64,000 nt of DNA. Source: Selenomonas dianae (GTDB taxonomy: Bacteria > Bacillota > Negativicutes > Selenomonadales > Selenomonadaceae). Below, piece by piece: positions 15,728 to 23,655 of the stretch. Made by a program: the position numbers and the translations under genes. The DNA lies in the NCBI RefSeq assembly GCF_030644225.1, contig NZ_CP128650.1, positions 2,315,001 to 2,379,000 of the forward strand. Direction: 5' to 3'. The notes below the pieces were generated by a model. That model saw only the letters and a list, made by a program, of their open reading frames with translations, made no database searches and was not told the DNA's origin. Within the stretch, counting starts at the first letter, position 1; each line of letters opens with the position of its first letter.

Positions 15728-17935
15728 ATGACGGACGATCTCAGCGTGTTTTGGCAAAATGATACACGTCTCCATGATCTCTTTTCCGCGCTGTGCGCAC
15801 GCTGTGAAAGAGACGCATACGACGACGACTTCCTCGCACGCCTTGCGGCATATCGGGAGGCGGAGTGTCTTTTGAGGGGGGGCACGGATGCACCAAATGC
15901 GGACATCTTCGCCGCACGCTATCTCCTCCATCACGGAGATGCACAGGCGGCGCTCATCTGCGCCGAGCGCGCCTATGCACTGCGTCCCGTGAACTATGAG
16001 GTGTGGAAGCTCCTCGCCGCGATCTACGTGCGGCTCGGGCGTACGGCGGACGCACTCACGATGTACGGGAACGCCTACAGCATTTACTTCGCGCCCGAAA
16101 TTCCTGCGGAGCTCATACGGCAGGGCGGCACGGAAGGCCGCGCCCGTCTCACGGTTGCACTGGGCTGCGGCAATTTCGCCCCTCTCGCAAAGGCTCGCGT
16201 CTCCATGAACGGCGACGACCCTGCTTTTCAGACCGACATCTTTCTGGGCGAGCCGCTGCCGCTCACCCCGCCGCCGCAGGCACAACGCTTCTGGGTGGCG
16301 TGCTATACGGACAACTCCTTTCTCTCCGACCACACGTTTTTGGCAGAGGAACTTCGGCACACGGATGTATTTTATCGGTGCGGGCATCGTGATTTCTGGT
16401 TTCAGCTCCAACAGGCGGTGGAGGTGCGCGGTACGGTGGAGGTCAACGTCCCGGAGGGGAGCGAGGTCGTCCTCCCCGTCGCCGGTACGGAGCACCTGCA
16501 GGAGCTGACCGTGGAAACGCAGCATATGCCTGCACGAACGGCATATCTCGGAACGTGCGCATTCAGCCATTTCCGCCTGTCCGAGACGACGCGTCTCACG
16601 GCTGCGACGGATGCGCCGTATGCGGTCGGCACGCCGATCCGCCTCGGGCACAGCCCTGCGCGAAAAAAACTCGTGCTGAACATCCTCGTGGACGGGCTGT
16701 CGTGGAACATCGCGCAATCCTACTTTCCGGAGATGATGCCGAACATCGCGCGGTTCTTTGCACACGGCGTGATCTTCGATCAACATTTCTCTGTCTCCGA
16801 GTACACCCATCCCTCGCTGCCCACCATCGAGACGGGGCGTTATCCGCATCATACGATGGTCTTCAACGATAATGACAGTCACGAACTGCCGCTCGCGTTC
16901 AAGACCCTCTCGGAATGTATGGCGGATCTCGGCTACTATACCACCGCGCCGTCGGCGTCGAGTGACAACGTCTACTGCGGAGCGATGCGCGGGTATCGGC
17001 AGCTCAACATCTCCTCATGGAAACAGCCCGCGCTCGATGCGGCGGATCGTGCGATCATGCAGCTGGAAGCCTTTGACGAGGCGGATCAGTTTCTCTTTTT
17101 GCACATCAGCGACGTACATCCGTGGAATGCGGCGGGGTTCAAGTTCCACCCGTCACTGGAAGCCCATCTGCCCCTCGCACAGCGGCTTTTCGAGGCGGAT
17201 GCGCACGTGCCGAGCGTCCGTCTGCCGAAGCTGTTCGTCTATCAGGAGCAGTTTCGGCAGGGTCTGCGCAAAGCAGATCGGAACATCGCCCCCCTCCTCC
17301 GCTATATCGAGGAGCACTACGCCGAGGAGGAGTACATCGTAAACCTCTACGCCGACCACGGGAACTCCGTATTCGCCGCACCAACCGCAGGTGTCGCGGA
17401 CAGCCTCGGCACAGATGCCCCACACACAGAGCCGGTGGATATAATTTCCGCAAATGCGACCCGCGCCGTCTGGATGGTGCGGGGGGCGGGCGTGCCGCAC
17501 GGCATTGTCGCGAAGGAACTCACGAGCAGTGCGGACATCTACCCGACCCTCGGCGCACTCTGCGGCTTCCCCGTCGCAGAGGACATCGACGGGAACCTCC
17601 CCGCCGTCTTTGGCGGTACGGCACGGGATGCCGCCGTCAGTATGTCCATGTTTCCGGGGCAGACATTCAAGCTCGCCATACGCACGCAGCAACACGCGCT
17701 GCGCCTTGAGACGCGGGGTGTCGTCGATGAGGACGGGACGGTGGATTTTGCGGGAGCAAAGACCGCCATCTACCCGCGCGCCCACGAATGCGAGGAGGGC
17801 TGCGAAATCGACAGCCCCACTCTGCGTGCGTTCTTCTACCCGCGCGCACGCGAAATCGCACGGGAGATTGCAAACAACGGCGACCGATGGCCGGCGATGC
17901 GCGCGGCACGTCCGCAGTGGTTCGGGGAGGAGTAG
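15728..17935 (+). CDS. TPR-like/alkaline phosphatase-superfamily protein, paralogue 4 of 4 (most diverged)
   Basis: A 735-residue paralogue and the most diverged of the four. The N-terminal 80 residues stay close to paralogue 3 but the middle (about 100-300) is largely different. Catalytic elements remain: ILVDGLSW, EYTHPSLPTIETGRYPHH, LHISDVHPW and YADHG. An insertion of about 25 residues follows YADHG (around GVADSLGTDAPHTEPVD). The C-terminus departs from the others (PRAREIAREIANNGDRWP, then WFGEE) and lacks the PPPKEI tail, which fits its place as the last of the array with no downstream partner needing the embedded ribosome site. Confidence 0.85.
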   Translation: MTDDLSVFWQNDTRLHDLFSALCARCERDAYDDDFLARLAAYREAECLLRGGTDAPNADIFAARYLLHHGDAQAALICAERAYALRPVNYEVWKLLAAIYVRLGRTADALTMYGNAYSIYFAPEIPAELIRQGGTEGRARLTVALGCGNFAPLAKARVSMNGDDPAFQTDIFLGEPLPLTPPPQAQRFWVACYTDNSFLSDHTFLAEELRHTDVFYRCGHRDFWFQLQQAVEVRGTVEVNVPEGSEVVLPVAGTEHLQELTVETQHMPARTAYLGTCAFSHFRLSETTRLTAATDAPYAVGTPIRLGHSPARKKLVLNILVDGLSWNIAQSYFPEMMPNIARFFAHGVIFDQHFSVSEYTHPSLPTIETGRYPHHTMVFNDNDSHELPLAFKTLSECMADLGYYTTAPSASSDNVYCGAMRGYRQLNISSWKQPALDAADRAIMQLEAFDEADQFLFLHISDVHPWNAAGFKFHPSLEAHLPLAQRLFEADAHVPSVRLPKLFVYQEQFRQGLRKADRNIAPLLRYIEEHYAEEEYIVNLYADHGNSVFAAPTAGVADSLGTDAPHTEPVDIISANATRAVWMVRGAGVPHGIVAKELTSSADIYPTLGALCGFPVAEDIDGNLPAVFGGTARDAAVSMSMFPGQTFKLAIRTQQHALRLETRGVVDEDGTVDFAGAKTAIYPRAHECEEGCEIDSPTLRAFFYPRAREIAREIANNGDRWPAMRAARPQWFGEE

Positions 17936-17953
17936 GGTTCTGCGCGGAGTTCT

Positions 17954-18054
17954 GTGTTCACGCGGGGGATGCGGCGCAAGGATCGTGCTATGGGTGGTAT
18001 GTTTGGCATGGGTGGTACGTTCCGTGTTCACGCGAGGGATGCGGCGCAAGGATC
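17954..18054 (+). repeat. 31-bp direct repeat between paralogue 4 and the decarboxylase gene
   Basis: A 31-bp unit beginning GTGTTCACGCG and ending GGCGCAAGGATC occurs at 17954-17984 and 18024-18054 with one mismatch. It fills most of the 184-base gap; no other signal is seen there. Confidence 0.75.
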
Positions 18055-18119
18055 CACAACATATCGTGACATGGGACAAAGGAACCGAACTGCGATGGAA
18101 AGGTAAAAAGGGAGAGCGT

Positions 18120-19235
18120 ATGAACGTCAATGATTTTCTCTCTGCGCTCGGCGCAGAGTTCTTTACGGGTGTCCCCGATTCGAAGCTGCGTCCGCTCGTC
18201 GATCATCTCATGGACACCTACGGCGCGCACAGTCCTGCGCACGTCATTGCCGTGAATGAGGGCAGTGCGGCGGCGCTCGCGGCGGGCTATCACCTCGCGA
18301 CGGGCAAGACGCCGCTCGTCTACCTCCAGAACAGCGGGCTCGGCAACCTCGTGAATCCGCTGCTCTCGCTGCTGCACGAGGAGGTCTACGGCATCCCGTG
18401 CATCTTCGTCGTCGGCTGGCGCGGCGAACCGGATCGGCACGACGAGCCGCAACACCTCGTGCAGGGACGTTTATCCGTGCCACTTCTTGCGACAATGGGT
18501 GTGCAGACATTCGTCCTAACGAGGGAGACGGCGGCGGCAGAGGTCGCGGCTTGGAGGGAGGAGATGCGCCCCCGGCTTGCGGCGGGCGGACAGTGCGCCA
18601 TCCTCGTGCGGGACGGTGCGCTCACGTATCCGAAGCGCACGTATGGAAATGCGTATGCGCTGCGCCGTGAAGAGGCGATCGCACACATCCTCGATGCGGC
18701 GGGCGACGCTGCCATCGTCGCCACCACGGGCAAGACGGGACGCGAACTCTTTGAACTGCGCGAGGCACGCGGCGCGGATCACGCGCACGACTTCCTCACC
18801 GTCGGCTCGATGGGACACGCCTCCGCCCTCGCGCTCGGCATCGCCCTCCATCAGCCGCAGCGGCGCGTCGTCGTACTTGACGGTGACGGTGCGGCGCTGA
18901 TGCACATGGGCGCACTCGCGACCATCGGCGCAGCGGCTCCAAAAAATCTCGTACACATCCTCCTCAACAACGAGGCGCACGAGAGTGTCGGCGGCGCACC
19001 GACGGCGGCGGGCAGCGTCAGCTTCCCCGCCATCGCCGCCAATGTCGGCTACCATGTCCTCCCCACCGCGCAGACGGCGCAGGAACTCACGAATTCCCTC
19101 GCGCAACTCTCCGGCACCCGTACGCTCACCTTCCTTGAGGTAAAGACCGCCATCGGATCACGCGCAGATCTCGGACGGCCGACCACCACGCCGCACGCGA
19201 ACAAGGAGGCTCTGATGCGGACGCTGCGCGGATAA
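18120..19235 (+). CDS. Phosphonopyruvate decarboxylase
   Basis: A 371-residue ThDP-dependent enzyme that converts phosphonopyruvate to phosphonoacetaldehyde, pulling the unfavourable PEP mutase reaction forward. Glu47 in VNEGSA is the expected ThDP-activating glutamate. VVGWRGEPDRHDEPQH and QGRLSVPLLATMG are characteristic of Ppd rather than of acetolactate synthases. The ThDP/Mg motif runs from GDGAALMHMGAL to ILLNNEAHES. The long frame upstream overlaps paralogue 4; ATG 18120, with GGGAGAG just before it, gives the normal N-terminus. With pepM and the transaminase it completes the route to AEP. Confidence 0.93.
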   Translation: MNVNDFLSALGAEFFTGVPDSKLRPLVDHLMDTYGAHSPAHVIAVNEGSAAALAAGYHLATGKTPLVYLQNSGLGNLVNPLLSLLHEEVYGIPCIFVVGWRGEPDRHDEPQHLVQGRLSVPLLATMGVQTFVLTRETAAAEVAAWREEMRPRLAAGGQCAILVRDGALTYPKRTYGNAYALRREEAIAHILDAAGDAAIVATTGKTGRELFELREARGADHAHDFLTVGSMGHASALALGIALHQPQRRVVVLDGDGAALMHMGALATIGAAAPKNLVHILLNNEAHESVGGAPTAAGSVSFPAIAANVGYHVLPTAQTAQELTNSLAQLSGTRTLTFLEVKTAIGSRADLGRPTTTPHANKEALMRTLRG

Positions 19236-19255
19236 CGCAACCACTGACACGTACA

Positions 19256-19297
19256 CGAAAAGCCGCATTCGCTCTTATGAACGAATGCGGCTTTTCG
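19256..19297 (+). terminator. Intrinsic terminator of the phosphonate island
   Basis: The stem AAAAGCCGCATTCG/CGAATGCGGCTTTT begins 20 bases after the decarboxylase stop, with T-rich flanks on both strands. Confidence 0.85.
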
Positions 19298-19299
19298 TA

Positions 19300-19421
19300 T
19301 GTAACCGCCCATTCCCACAAATGAGCAGTTGAGATAAAAATTGACCAATCATCATGGAAAGATGCCGTCATAGGACGTTTCTTTCTGTTTTTATTATAGC
19401 AATTCACGTGGCGTTTGACAA
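19300..19421 (-). ncRNA. Duplicate antitoxin-like RNA unit without a toxin gene
   Basis: On the - strand TTGTCA (19416-19421) and TATAAT (19393-19398) have a 17-base spacer. The next bases are nearly identical to the antitoxin unit at 19637-19759, ending in a decayed copy of the same hairpin (GTAACCGCCC...GAGCAGTTG, 19301-19331). No toxin frame lies to its left. It is best read as a tandem duplicate of the antitoxin half of the neighbouring locus. Confidence 0.5.
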
Positions 19422-19473
19422 GTCATAATACATAGAAGCGGATGCGGCTTTTTTTGTATTTCGGAAAATGCGT

Positions 19474-19502
19474 TTGCACTTTGATCTGCTTGCGTTTATA
19501 AT
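19474..19502 (+). promoter_or_regulatory. Promoter of the 23-residue toxin gene
   Basis: TTGCAC (19474-19479) and a perfect TATAAT (19497-19502) are 17 bases apart. The leader of about 65 bases contains GCGGGAGCAATCTCGC and CCCCCGAAAGGGGGG hairpins; the second overlaps the ribosome site and could hold it closed. Confidence 0.7.
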
Positions 19503-19572
19503 AGAATTGAAACGTCCTTAGGCGGGAGCAATCTCGCGGCGGTGTCTTTCCCCCGAAAGGGGGGTGAGTGAG

Positions 19573-19644
19573 ATGTCTGAAATCGGTGCGATTTTGTTGT
19601 TAATCGTTGCCACCGGCTACATTCTCGCGATAACCAAAAAGTAA
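19573..19644 (+). CDS. Small hydrophobic peptide, candidate type I toxin
   Basis: A 23-residue peptide starting MSEIGAILLLIVATGYILAI and ending TKK: one membrane helix and a basic tail, the form of short Fst/Ldr-like toxins. The Shine-Dalgarno sequence AAAGGGGGGTGAG lies upstream but is partly buried in a C/G hairpin, which suggests translational control. Strong promoters face each other across the gene, and the stem AACCGCCCAC/GTGAGCGGTT just after the stop would end both transcripts. It resembles the locus at 820-1130 in layout but not in peptide sequence. Toxicity is inferred. Confidence 0.6.
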   Translation: MSEIGAILLLIVATGYILAITKK

Positions 19645-19724
19645 CCGCCCACTCTGCCAAGTGAGCGGTTGTTCAAAAACAATTCGCAACTTCGGAAAGA
19701 TGCCGTCATAGGACGTTTCTTTCT
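19637..19724 (-). ncRNA. Candidate type I antitoxin RNA (about 85 nt)
   Basis: The start is inferred from the promoter at 19731-19759. The - strand stem AACCGCTCAC/GTGGGCGGTT is followed by a T run (19643-19672, then TTTTT), giving the 3' end. It overlaps the 3' hairpin and last codons of the toxin mRNA only, as in Fst-type loci. Confidence 0.5.
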
Positions 19725-19730
19725 GTTTTT

Positions 19731-19759
19731 ATTATAGCAATTCACGCGACGTTTGACAA
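19731..19759 (-). promoter_or_regulatory. Promoter of the candidate antitoxin RNA
   Basis: On the - strand TTGTCA (19754-19759), a 17-base spacer and a perfect TATAAT (19731-19736). A near-identical promoter recurs at 19393-19421. Confidence 0.7.
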
Positions 19760-19766
19760 GTCATCA

Positions 19767-20864
19767 TCAAGATTTCTCCCGCACAAGCCCCATCGCCAGC
19801 TCTGCGTTGTGTGCGGCGAGAGTGCGCATCCGTGCGAGGAGGTCGGCATTCGCCGCCGTGAATGTACTGCGTGCCGCCCACTTGCGGCGCACCTCCTTGA
19901 GGACGCTCGCGGTGGTGATGTCCTGCAGATCATTGACGGGTTTCTCGCCGATGGAGCGGAGGAAGCGATCGACCTTCGGGTCATACGAGATGCCGATCAT
20001 GGGCACGCCCATGACCCCCGCGAAGATGAGCGCGTGCAGGCGCACGCCGATCATGAGATCCATGTTCGCGACGAGGGAAAGAAGCTCGCTCGTACTGTAC
20101 TCCGCATCGAGGATGGTGCAGTCCTCCTTCGTCCACGCGGCGACGGTCTTTGCCGTGCGCACGTCCTCGGGGTACTGCATGGGGAGAAAGACGACGCGCG
20201 CGCCGAGCTCGCGCACGATGGCGTCGCTGATCTCGGCGAGGATTTCCTTGTAGTGCTGCCACCCCTGCCAATCGCGCACGGAGATGCCGACGACGGGCTT
20301 TGCCCCGTCCGCGCCATAACGGCTGAGAATGGTGCGCCCCGCCTCCCGTCCGACGGGATGAATGCCGAGCACGGGATCTGCCGTACACTCCATCGGCGGG
20401 CGTGTGATGCCGAGACGGCGCAGCTCCGCCATCGAGCCCTCGTCCCGCACGGTGATGAGGGAGACGCGGTTGCCGAGCCAGCGCATACAGCGGCAGGCAA
20501 AACGCCCCGTGACAGGTCCGATGCCCTGCGCATAGAGCATGACCTTTTTGCCGAGCATGAGCGCAAGCAGGATGATACCCATGTAGTAGTAGAGGCTGCG
20601 GCGGCTCGTGACGTTCTGAAGGAGACTGCCGCCCCCGCTGATCAGGAGATCCGCCCGGCGCACCGCGCCGAGGATTCCGCCCACATCAAACGAGCCGACT
20701 GCGTGTACGCCATGACGGCGCTCGGTATCCGCAGGATCGGCGGTAATGACGGTGATATGAAGTTCCGGGTCCAAATCCGCGAGTACCTCCAGCATCGCCG
20801 CGAGCATCGCCTCATCGCCCGCATTCTTCGCGCCGTAGTACCCCGATACAACGATCCGCTTCAT
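19767..20864 (-). CDS. csaB: Polysaccharide pyruvyl transferase CsaB
   Basis: A 365-residue CsaB-type enzyme that adds a ketal-linked pyruvate, from PEP, to cell-wall polysaccharide; in relatives this anchors SLH-domain surface proteins. Family features are the start VSGYYGAKNAGDEAML (residues 5-20), the glycine-rich LLISGGGSLLQN, YAQGIGP, and the C-terminal GVRLHALIFAGVMGVPMIGISYDPKVD region. The length is typical. It is normally cotranscribed with the DUF5693 gene; here a family A and a family B repeat separate the two (20921-21250). It competes for the same precursor, PEP, as the phosphonate island. Confidence 0.92.
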   Translation of the reverse strand: MKRIVVSGYYGAKNAGDEAMLAAMLEVLADLDPELHITVITADPADTERRHGVHAVGSFDVGGILGAVRRADLLISGGGSLLQNVTSRRSLYYYMGIILLALMLGKKVMLYAQGIGPVTGRFACRCMRWLGNRVSLITVRDEGSMAELRRLGITRPPMECTADPVLGIHPVGREAGRTILSRYGADGAKPVVGISVRDWQGWQHYKEILAEISDAIVRELGARVVFLPMQYPEDVRTAKTVAAWTKEDCTILDAEYSTSELLSLVANMDLMIGVRLHALIFAGVMGVPMIGISYDPKVDRFLRSIGEKPVNDLQDITTASVLKEVRRKWAARSTFTAANADLLARMRTLAAHNAELAMGLVREKS

Positions 20865-20920
20865 CGGGTGAAATGCCCTCCGTTCCGTTTTCCCATTCCT
20901 GTATAAATGTAAAAAGTTTT

Positions 20921-21084
20921 ATGGAATCGCTGATAAAATGAAGTCTGTCAGATTGGTGCAGATTTTTCGTTCGGTCAAGGAGACAAACCGGACGCATAGC
21001 AAAGGCTATGTGGAGGATTTGTCGACAAAGACAGGGCGAAAAAGATGTGCCAAGATGGCACGGCTGAATTTATCAGTGCTTCCT
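20921..21084. repeat. Family A fold-back repeat, copy A2 (164 bp)
   Basis: A full-length copy in the orientation opposite to A1, starting GGAATCGCTGATAAA and ending TTTATCAGTGCTTCC. It lies between csaB and the DUF5693 gene. Confidence 0.85.
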
Positions 21085-21096
21085 TATGTAAGGGCG

Positions 21097-21250
21097 ACCC
21101 CAACGCGAACGCTTAGTTGCGCAAGTGATCGTATGCTTATCTGCCTAAATACCGGCGCACTTCTTAAACGCGCTTCGCTTGGACGAAAGAAGTACGCCGG
21201 GGGCAAAACGCATACTTTACTCACTTGCTCCACTAGGGTTCGCTTTTGGG
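21097..21250. repeat. Family B fold-back repeat, copy B4 (reverse orientation)
   Basis: A reverse-strand family B copy starting GCGAACGCTTAGTTGCGCAA and ending GCTCCACTAGGGTTCGCT. Both arms have diverged together (CCGGCGCACTTCTT against AAGAAGTACGCCGG), so the hairpin is kept while the sequence is not. Confidence 0.8.
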
Positions 21251-21335
21251 CTTCGCCCTTCCTCATTCACAGCAACACCTTGACAAAGCATCGTCAGTTT
21301 TTCACACAGAACGACGTTCTCAAAGAATACGCACA

Positions 21336-23387
21336 TCAGACCACTCTTTTCACCCGCTCCAAGAGACGATTCCACGCCGCGACAAGTGCGACGAGCACCG
21401 CGCCGATTGCGCCGCCGAAGCAGATGCCGCCGATGCCGCGCACAAGCGACATCTCAATCGGTGTCCGCATATGTGCGAAGGTCTCCACCATCGACCCCTG
21501 TCCGATGGTCGCCGCGAGCACGAGGCCGAAGATGATCCACGTCCGCCACCGCCGCGCCGCACCGTAGAGGGCGAGGAGGAAGGCGGGGTGTCCGATCAGG
21601 AACTCCTTCGTGCGCGGACGGGCGTAAAAGAGCTGTTCCAGTGCCGCACGCATCTTCAGCTCGATGCCGGGTACGGGCATCCCCGAGGTGTGCCCGCTGC
21701 GCAGGACGAGAACGACGAGTGCGCCGATGAGAACAAGTCCGCCGAGGAGCGAGCCGACGCGCACGGGGGTCGCCAGGATCTCGCGCAGCTGTCCGAGCAC
21801 GCCCGCCGATGCGTCAAACTGCCCATCGAAGATGTCGAACCGCTGCATGAATGCGACGGCGACGAGGATCATCGGCAGGACAAACGTGAGCTTGATCCCG
21901 CGGAAGATGTCGAACTCAAGGAGATAGCGCGTATCCGTGAGCGATCCCGAGAGATAGGATGCGCCGACGAGGGAGAGGGCGCTTGTGATGCCGAGGAGCA
22001 CCAGACCCGCGACGAGGATGCGCCACGTGGGCGCGTTCTTTTGAAACCGCCGCCCGCGCAGGAGGTCGAGGAGCGCGACGATGGCGAGCGTCGGGAACAG
22101 ATTCGCGCTCGCGAGTGCCGCGAGGACGCGCACCTTGCCGCCCGCACCGATGAGGATGGGCATGACGCAGATGAGCGCCGCCACAGCGAAGAAAAGTACG
22201 ACCGCTTTTCTCCGACGGTTCAGTGCGGGGATAACGAGCGAGAGATAGAGTACGCCCGCCGCCGCCACGCCCATGGCAACGAGGGCACGCAGGACGCGGG
22301 ACGGATCATAGGAGGCGAACACACCCGCCCGCCCGATCTTGAACCCGTTCGATTCGAGTGCCGCACGCGTGTCCGCAAAATACTTCATGTTCGTATCGAG
22401 GAGGGTCATGCCGGGTGCGGGCTCGTCGTAGATGCGCAGGAGGTCGATGCGGATGTTGCGCTCCTCGTCCGTCGTCCCCCACCGCTCGACGGCGGCGTCG
22501 ATCTTGAGTTTTTTCAGCTCGTCCTTCGGGATGGAGTAGAGGCGTGCGACATGGTCGTAGCCGAGACCCTTCGCGATCTCGTCCATGCCCTGCTGACGGT
22601 AAAACTGGAGCTGGGTCACGCCCTCGATCAGCCCGAGGGGCAGACGGCGCGCATTCATCTCGTCAATGGTCGTCTGAAGCGCCTTCGGTGCGCCGAGACA
22701 CTCCTGTCCCGAGAATACGATCCCCGACACCGCGATGCCGTCCATGCGGGCAAAGACTGCGTGTACGTCCTCCGGCGTGCAGGAGGCATAGTTCGAGGGG
22801 CGTGCGAGCACGTCGAAGCCCGCCGCATTTACGGCACGCATCTCGTCGGACGGCAAGCCGATGTTGCGCTTTTCAAACGCCTCATAGTAATCCTTGACCG
22901 CAAGCACCTCATCCGTGCCGACCGTGTACACAGTGACGCGTGCGGAGCCAAAACGACGGAAGAGATCCTCTTTCAGCTCGGCGTAGGTTACGGGATCATG
23001 TGAGACGACGTAGATCTCCGTGCCGACGATTTTGCCCTCCTCAACGAGGGTGCGCCAGCGCGGGTCGGTCAGCGTTCCCGTGTGGTAGGCGGCGAGGATG
23101 TCCGCGCCCGTGACGGCGTTTGCCTTGCCGTTCTTGTTGAATTTCTCAAAGGTCGTTTCGTAGACGGCGAGCGAGGTGATCCCCGCCTCCTTGGCGCGGG
23201 CGAGCACCGTTTCTGCGGGCAGTCCCTCGCGTGCGGCGAGCTCCAACAGTCCCTCGTAGTCGACGACGAGCTCCACCGTGCGCGAATTCTCCTCGACGGC
23301 GTGACGCTCCATGCCAATGATGAGGCTCGCGATGAATCCGATGAGGATCGCCGCGAGCAGAATCGGATGATAGTGAAATTTCTTCAT
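21336..23387 (-). CDS. DUF5693 family membrane protein
   Basis: A 683-residue polytopic membrane protein of the DUF5693 family, usually the neighbour of csaB. One N-terminal membrane segment (about residues 6-26) is followed by a large extracytoplasmic domain (about 30-365) and then roughly eight to ten hydrophobic helices to the C-terminus. The family role is not established; linkage to csaB suggests a part in making or exporting the pyruvylated wall polymer. I chose ATG 23387 (AAGGAA upstream) over a TTG six codons earlier. No catalytic motif was recognised. Confidence 0.85.
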   Translation of the reverse strand: MKKFHYHPILLAAILIGFIASLIIGMERHAVEENSRTVELVVDYEGLLELAAREGLPAETVLARAKEAGITSLAVYETTFEKFNKNGKANAVTGADILAAYHTGTLTDPRWRTLVEEGKIVGTEIYVVSHDPVTYAELKEDLFRRFGSARVTVYTVGTDEVLAVKDYYEAFEKRNIGLPSDEMRAVNAAGFDVLARPSNYASCTPEDVHAVFARMDGIAVSGIVFSGQECLGAPKALQTTIDEMNARRLPLGLIEGVTQLQFYRQQGMDEIAKGLGYDHVARLYSIPKDELKKLKIDAAVERWGTTDEERNIRIDLLRIYDEPAPGMTLLDTNMKYFADTRAALESNGFKIGRAGVFASYDPSRVLRALVAMGVAAAGVLYLSLVIPALNRRRKAVVLFFAVAALICVMPILIGAGGKVRVLAALASANLFPTLAIVALLDLLRGRRFQKNAPTWRILVAGLVLLGITSALSLVGASYLSGSLTDTRYLLEFDIFRGIKLTFVLPMILVAVAFMQRFDIFDGQFDASAGVLGQLREILATPVRVGSLLGGLVLIGALVVLVLRSGHTSGMPVPGIELKMRAALEQLFYARPRTKEFLIGHPAFLLALYGAARRWRTWIIFGLVLAATIGQGSMVETFAHMRTPIEMSLVRGIGGICFGGAIGAVLVALVAAWNRLLERVKRVV

Positions 23388-23468
23388 GTATGATTCCTTG
23401 TCCAACCGCTATCCTTATATTCAAATCGGTCGGGGTAATACCGTGGATGAAAGGATGATGTGCCGCGC

Positions 23469-23623
23469 GATGCTCCGCAGCAAACCCTAGTGGAGCAAGC
23501 GGAGTATAGTGTGCGACCCGCCCCCTGCGGATTTCTTTCGTTCAAGCGAAGCGCGTTTGAAATCCGCAGGTATTTCGGCGGACGAGCACACGACCGCTTG
23601 TGTAACGAGGGTTCTGCGAGGAG
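23469..23623. repeat. Family B fold-back repeat, copy B5
   Basis: A near-consensus family B copy with intact ends and arms, occupying most of the gap between the DUF2993 and DUF5693 genes. Confidence 0.85.
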
Positions 23624-23655
23624 CACGCAAGGCATAAGCTATTTCTGCGTACAGG

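Noticed and set aside
9353-17935. Calling the four paralogues sulfatases
   Set aside because: The formylglycine motif Cys/Ser-x-Pro-x-Arg is absent. The nucleophile position reads Y-T-Y-P-S, which fits the threonine-using phosphodiesterase/transferase branch of the superfamily.
17454-18119. A possible 593-residue fusion protein ending as phosphonopyruvate decarboxylase
   Set aside because: The extra N-terminal part lies in another frame of paralogue 4 and is Arg/Ser-rich shadow sequence. ATG 18120 has its own ribosome site and gives the family N-terminus.
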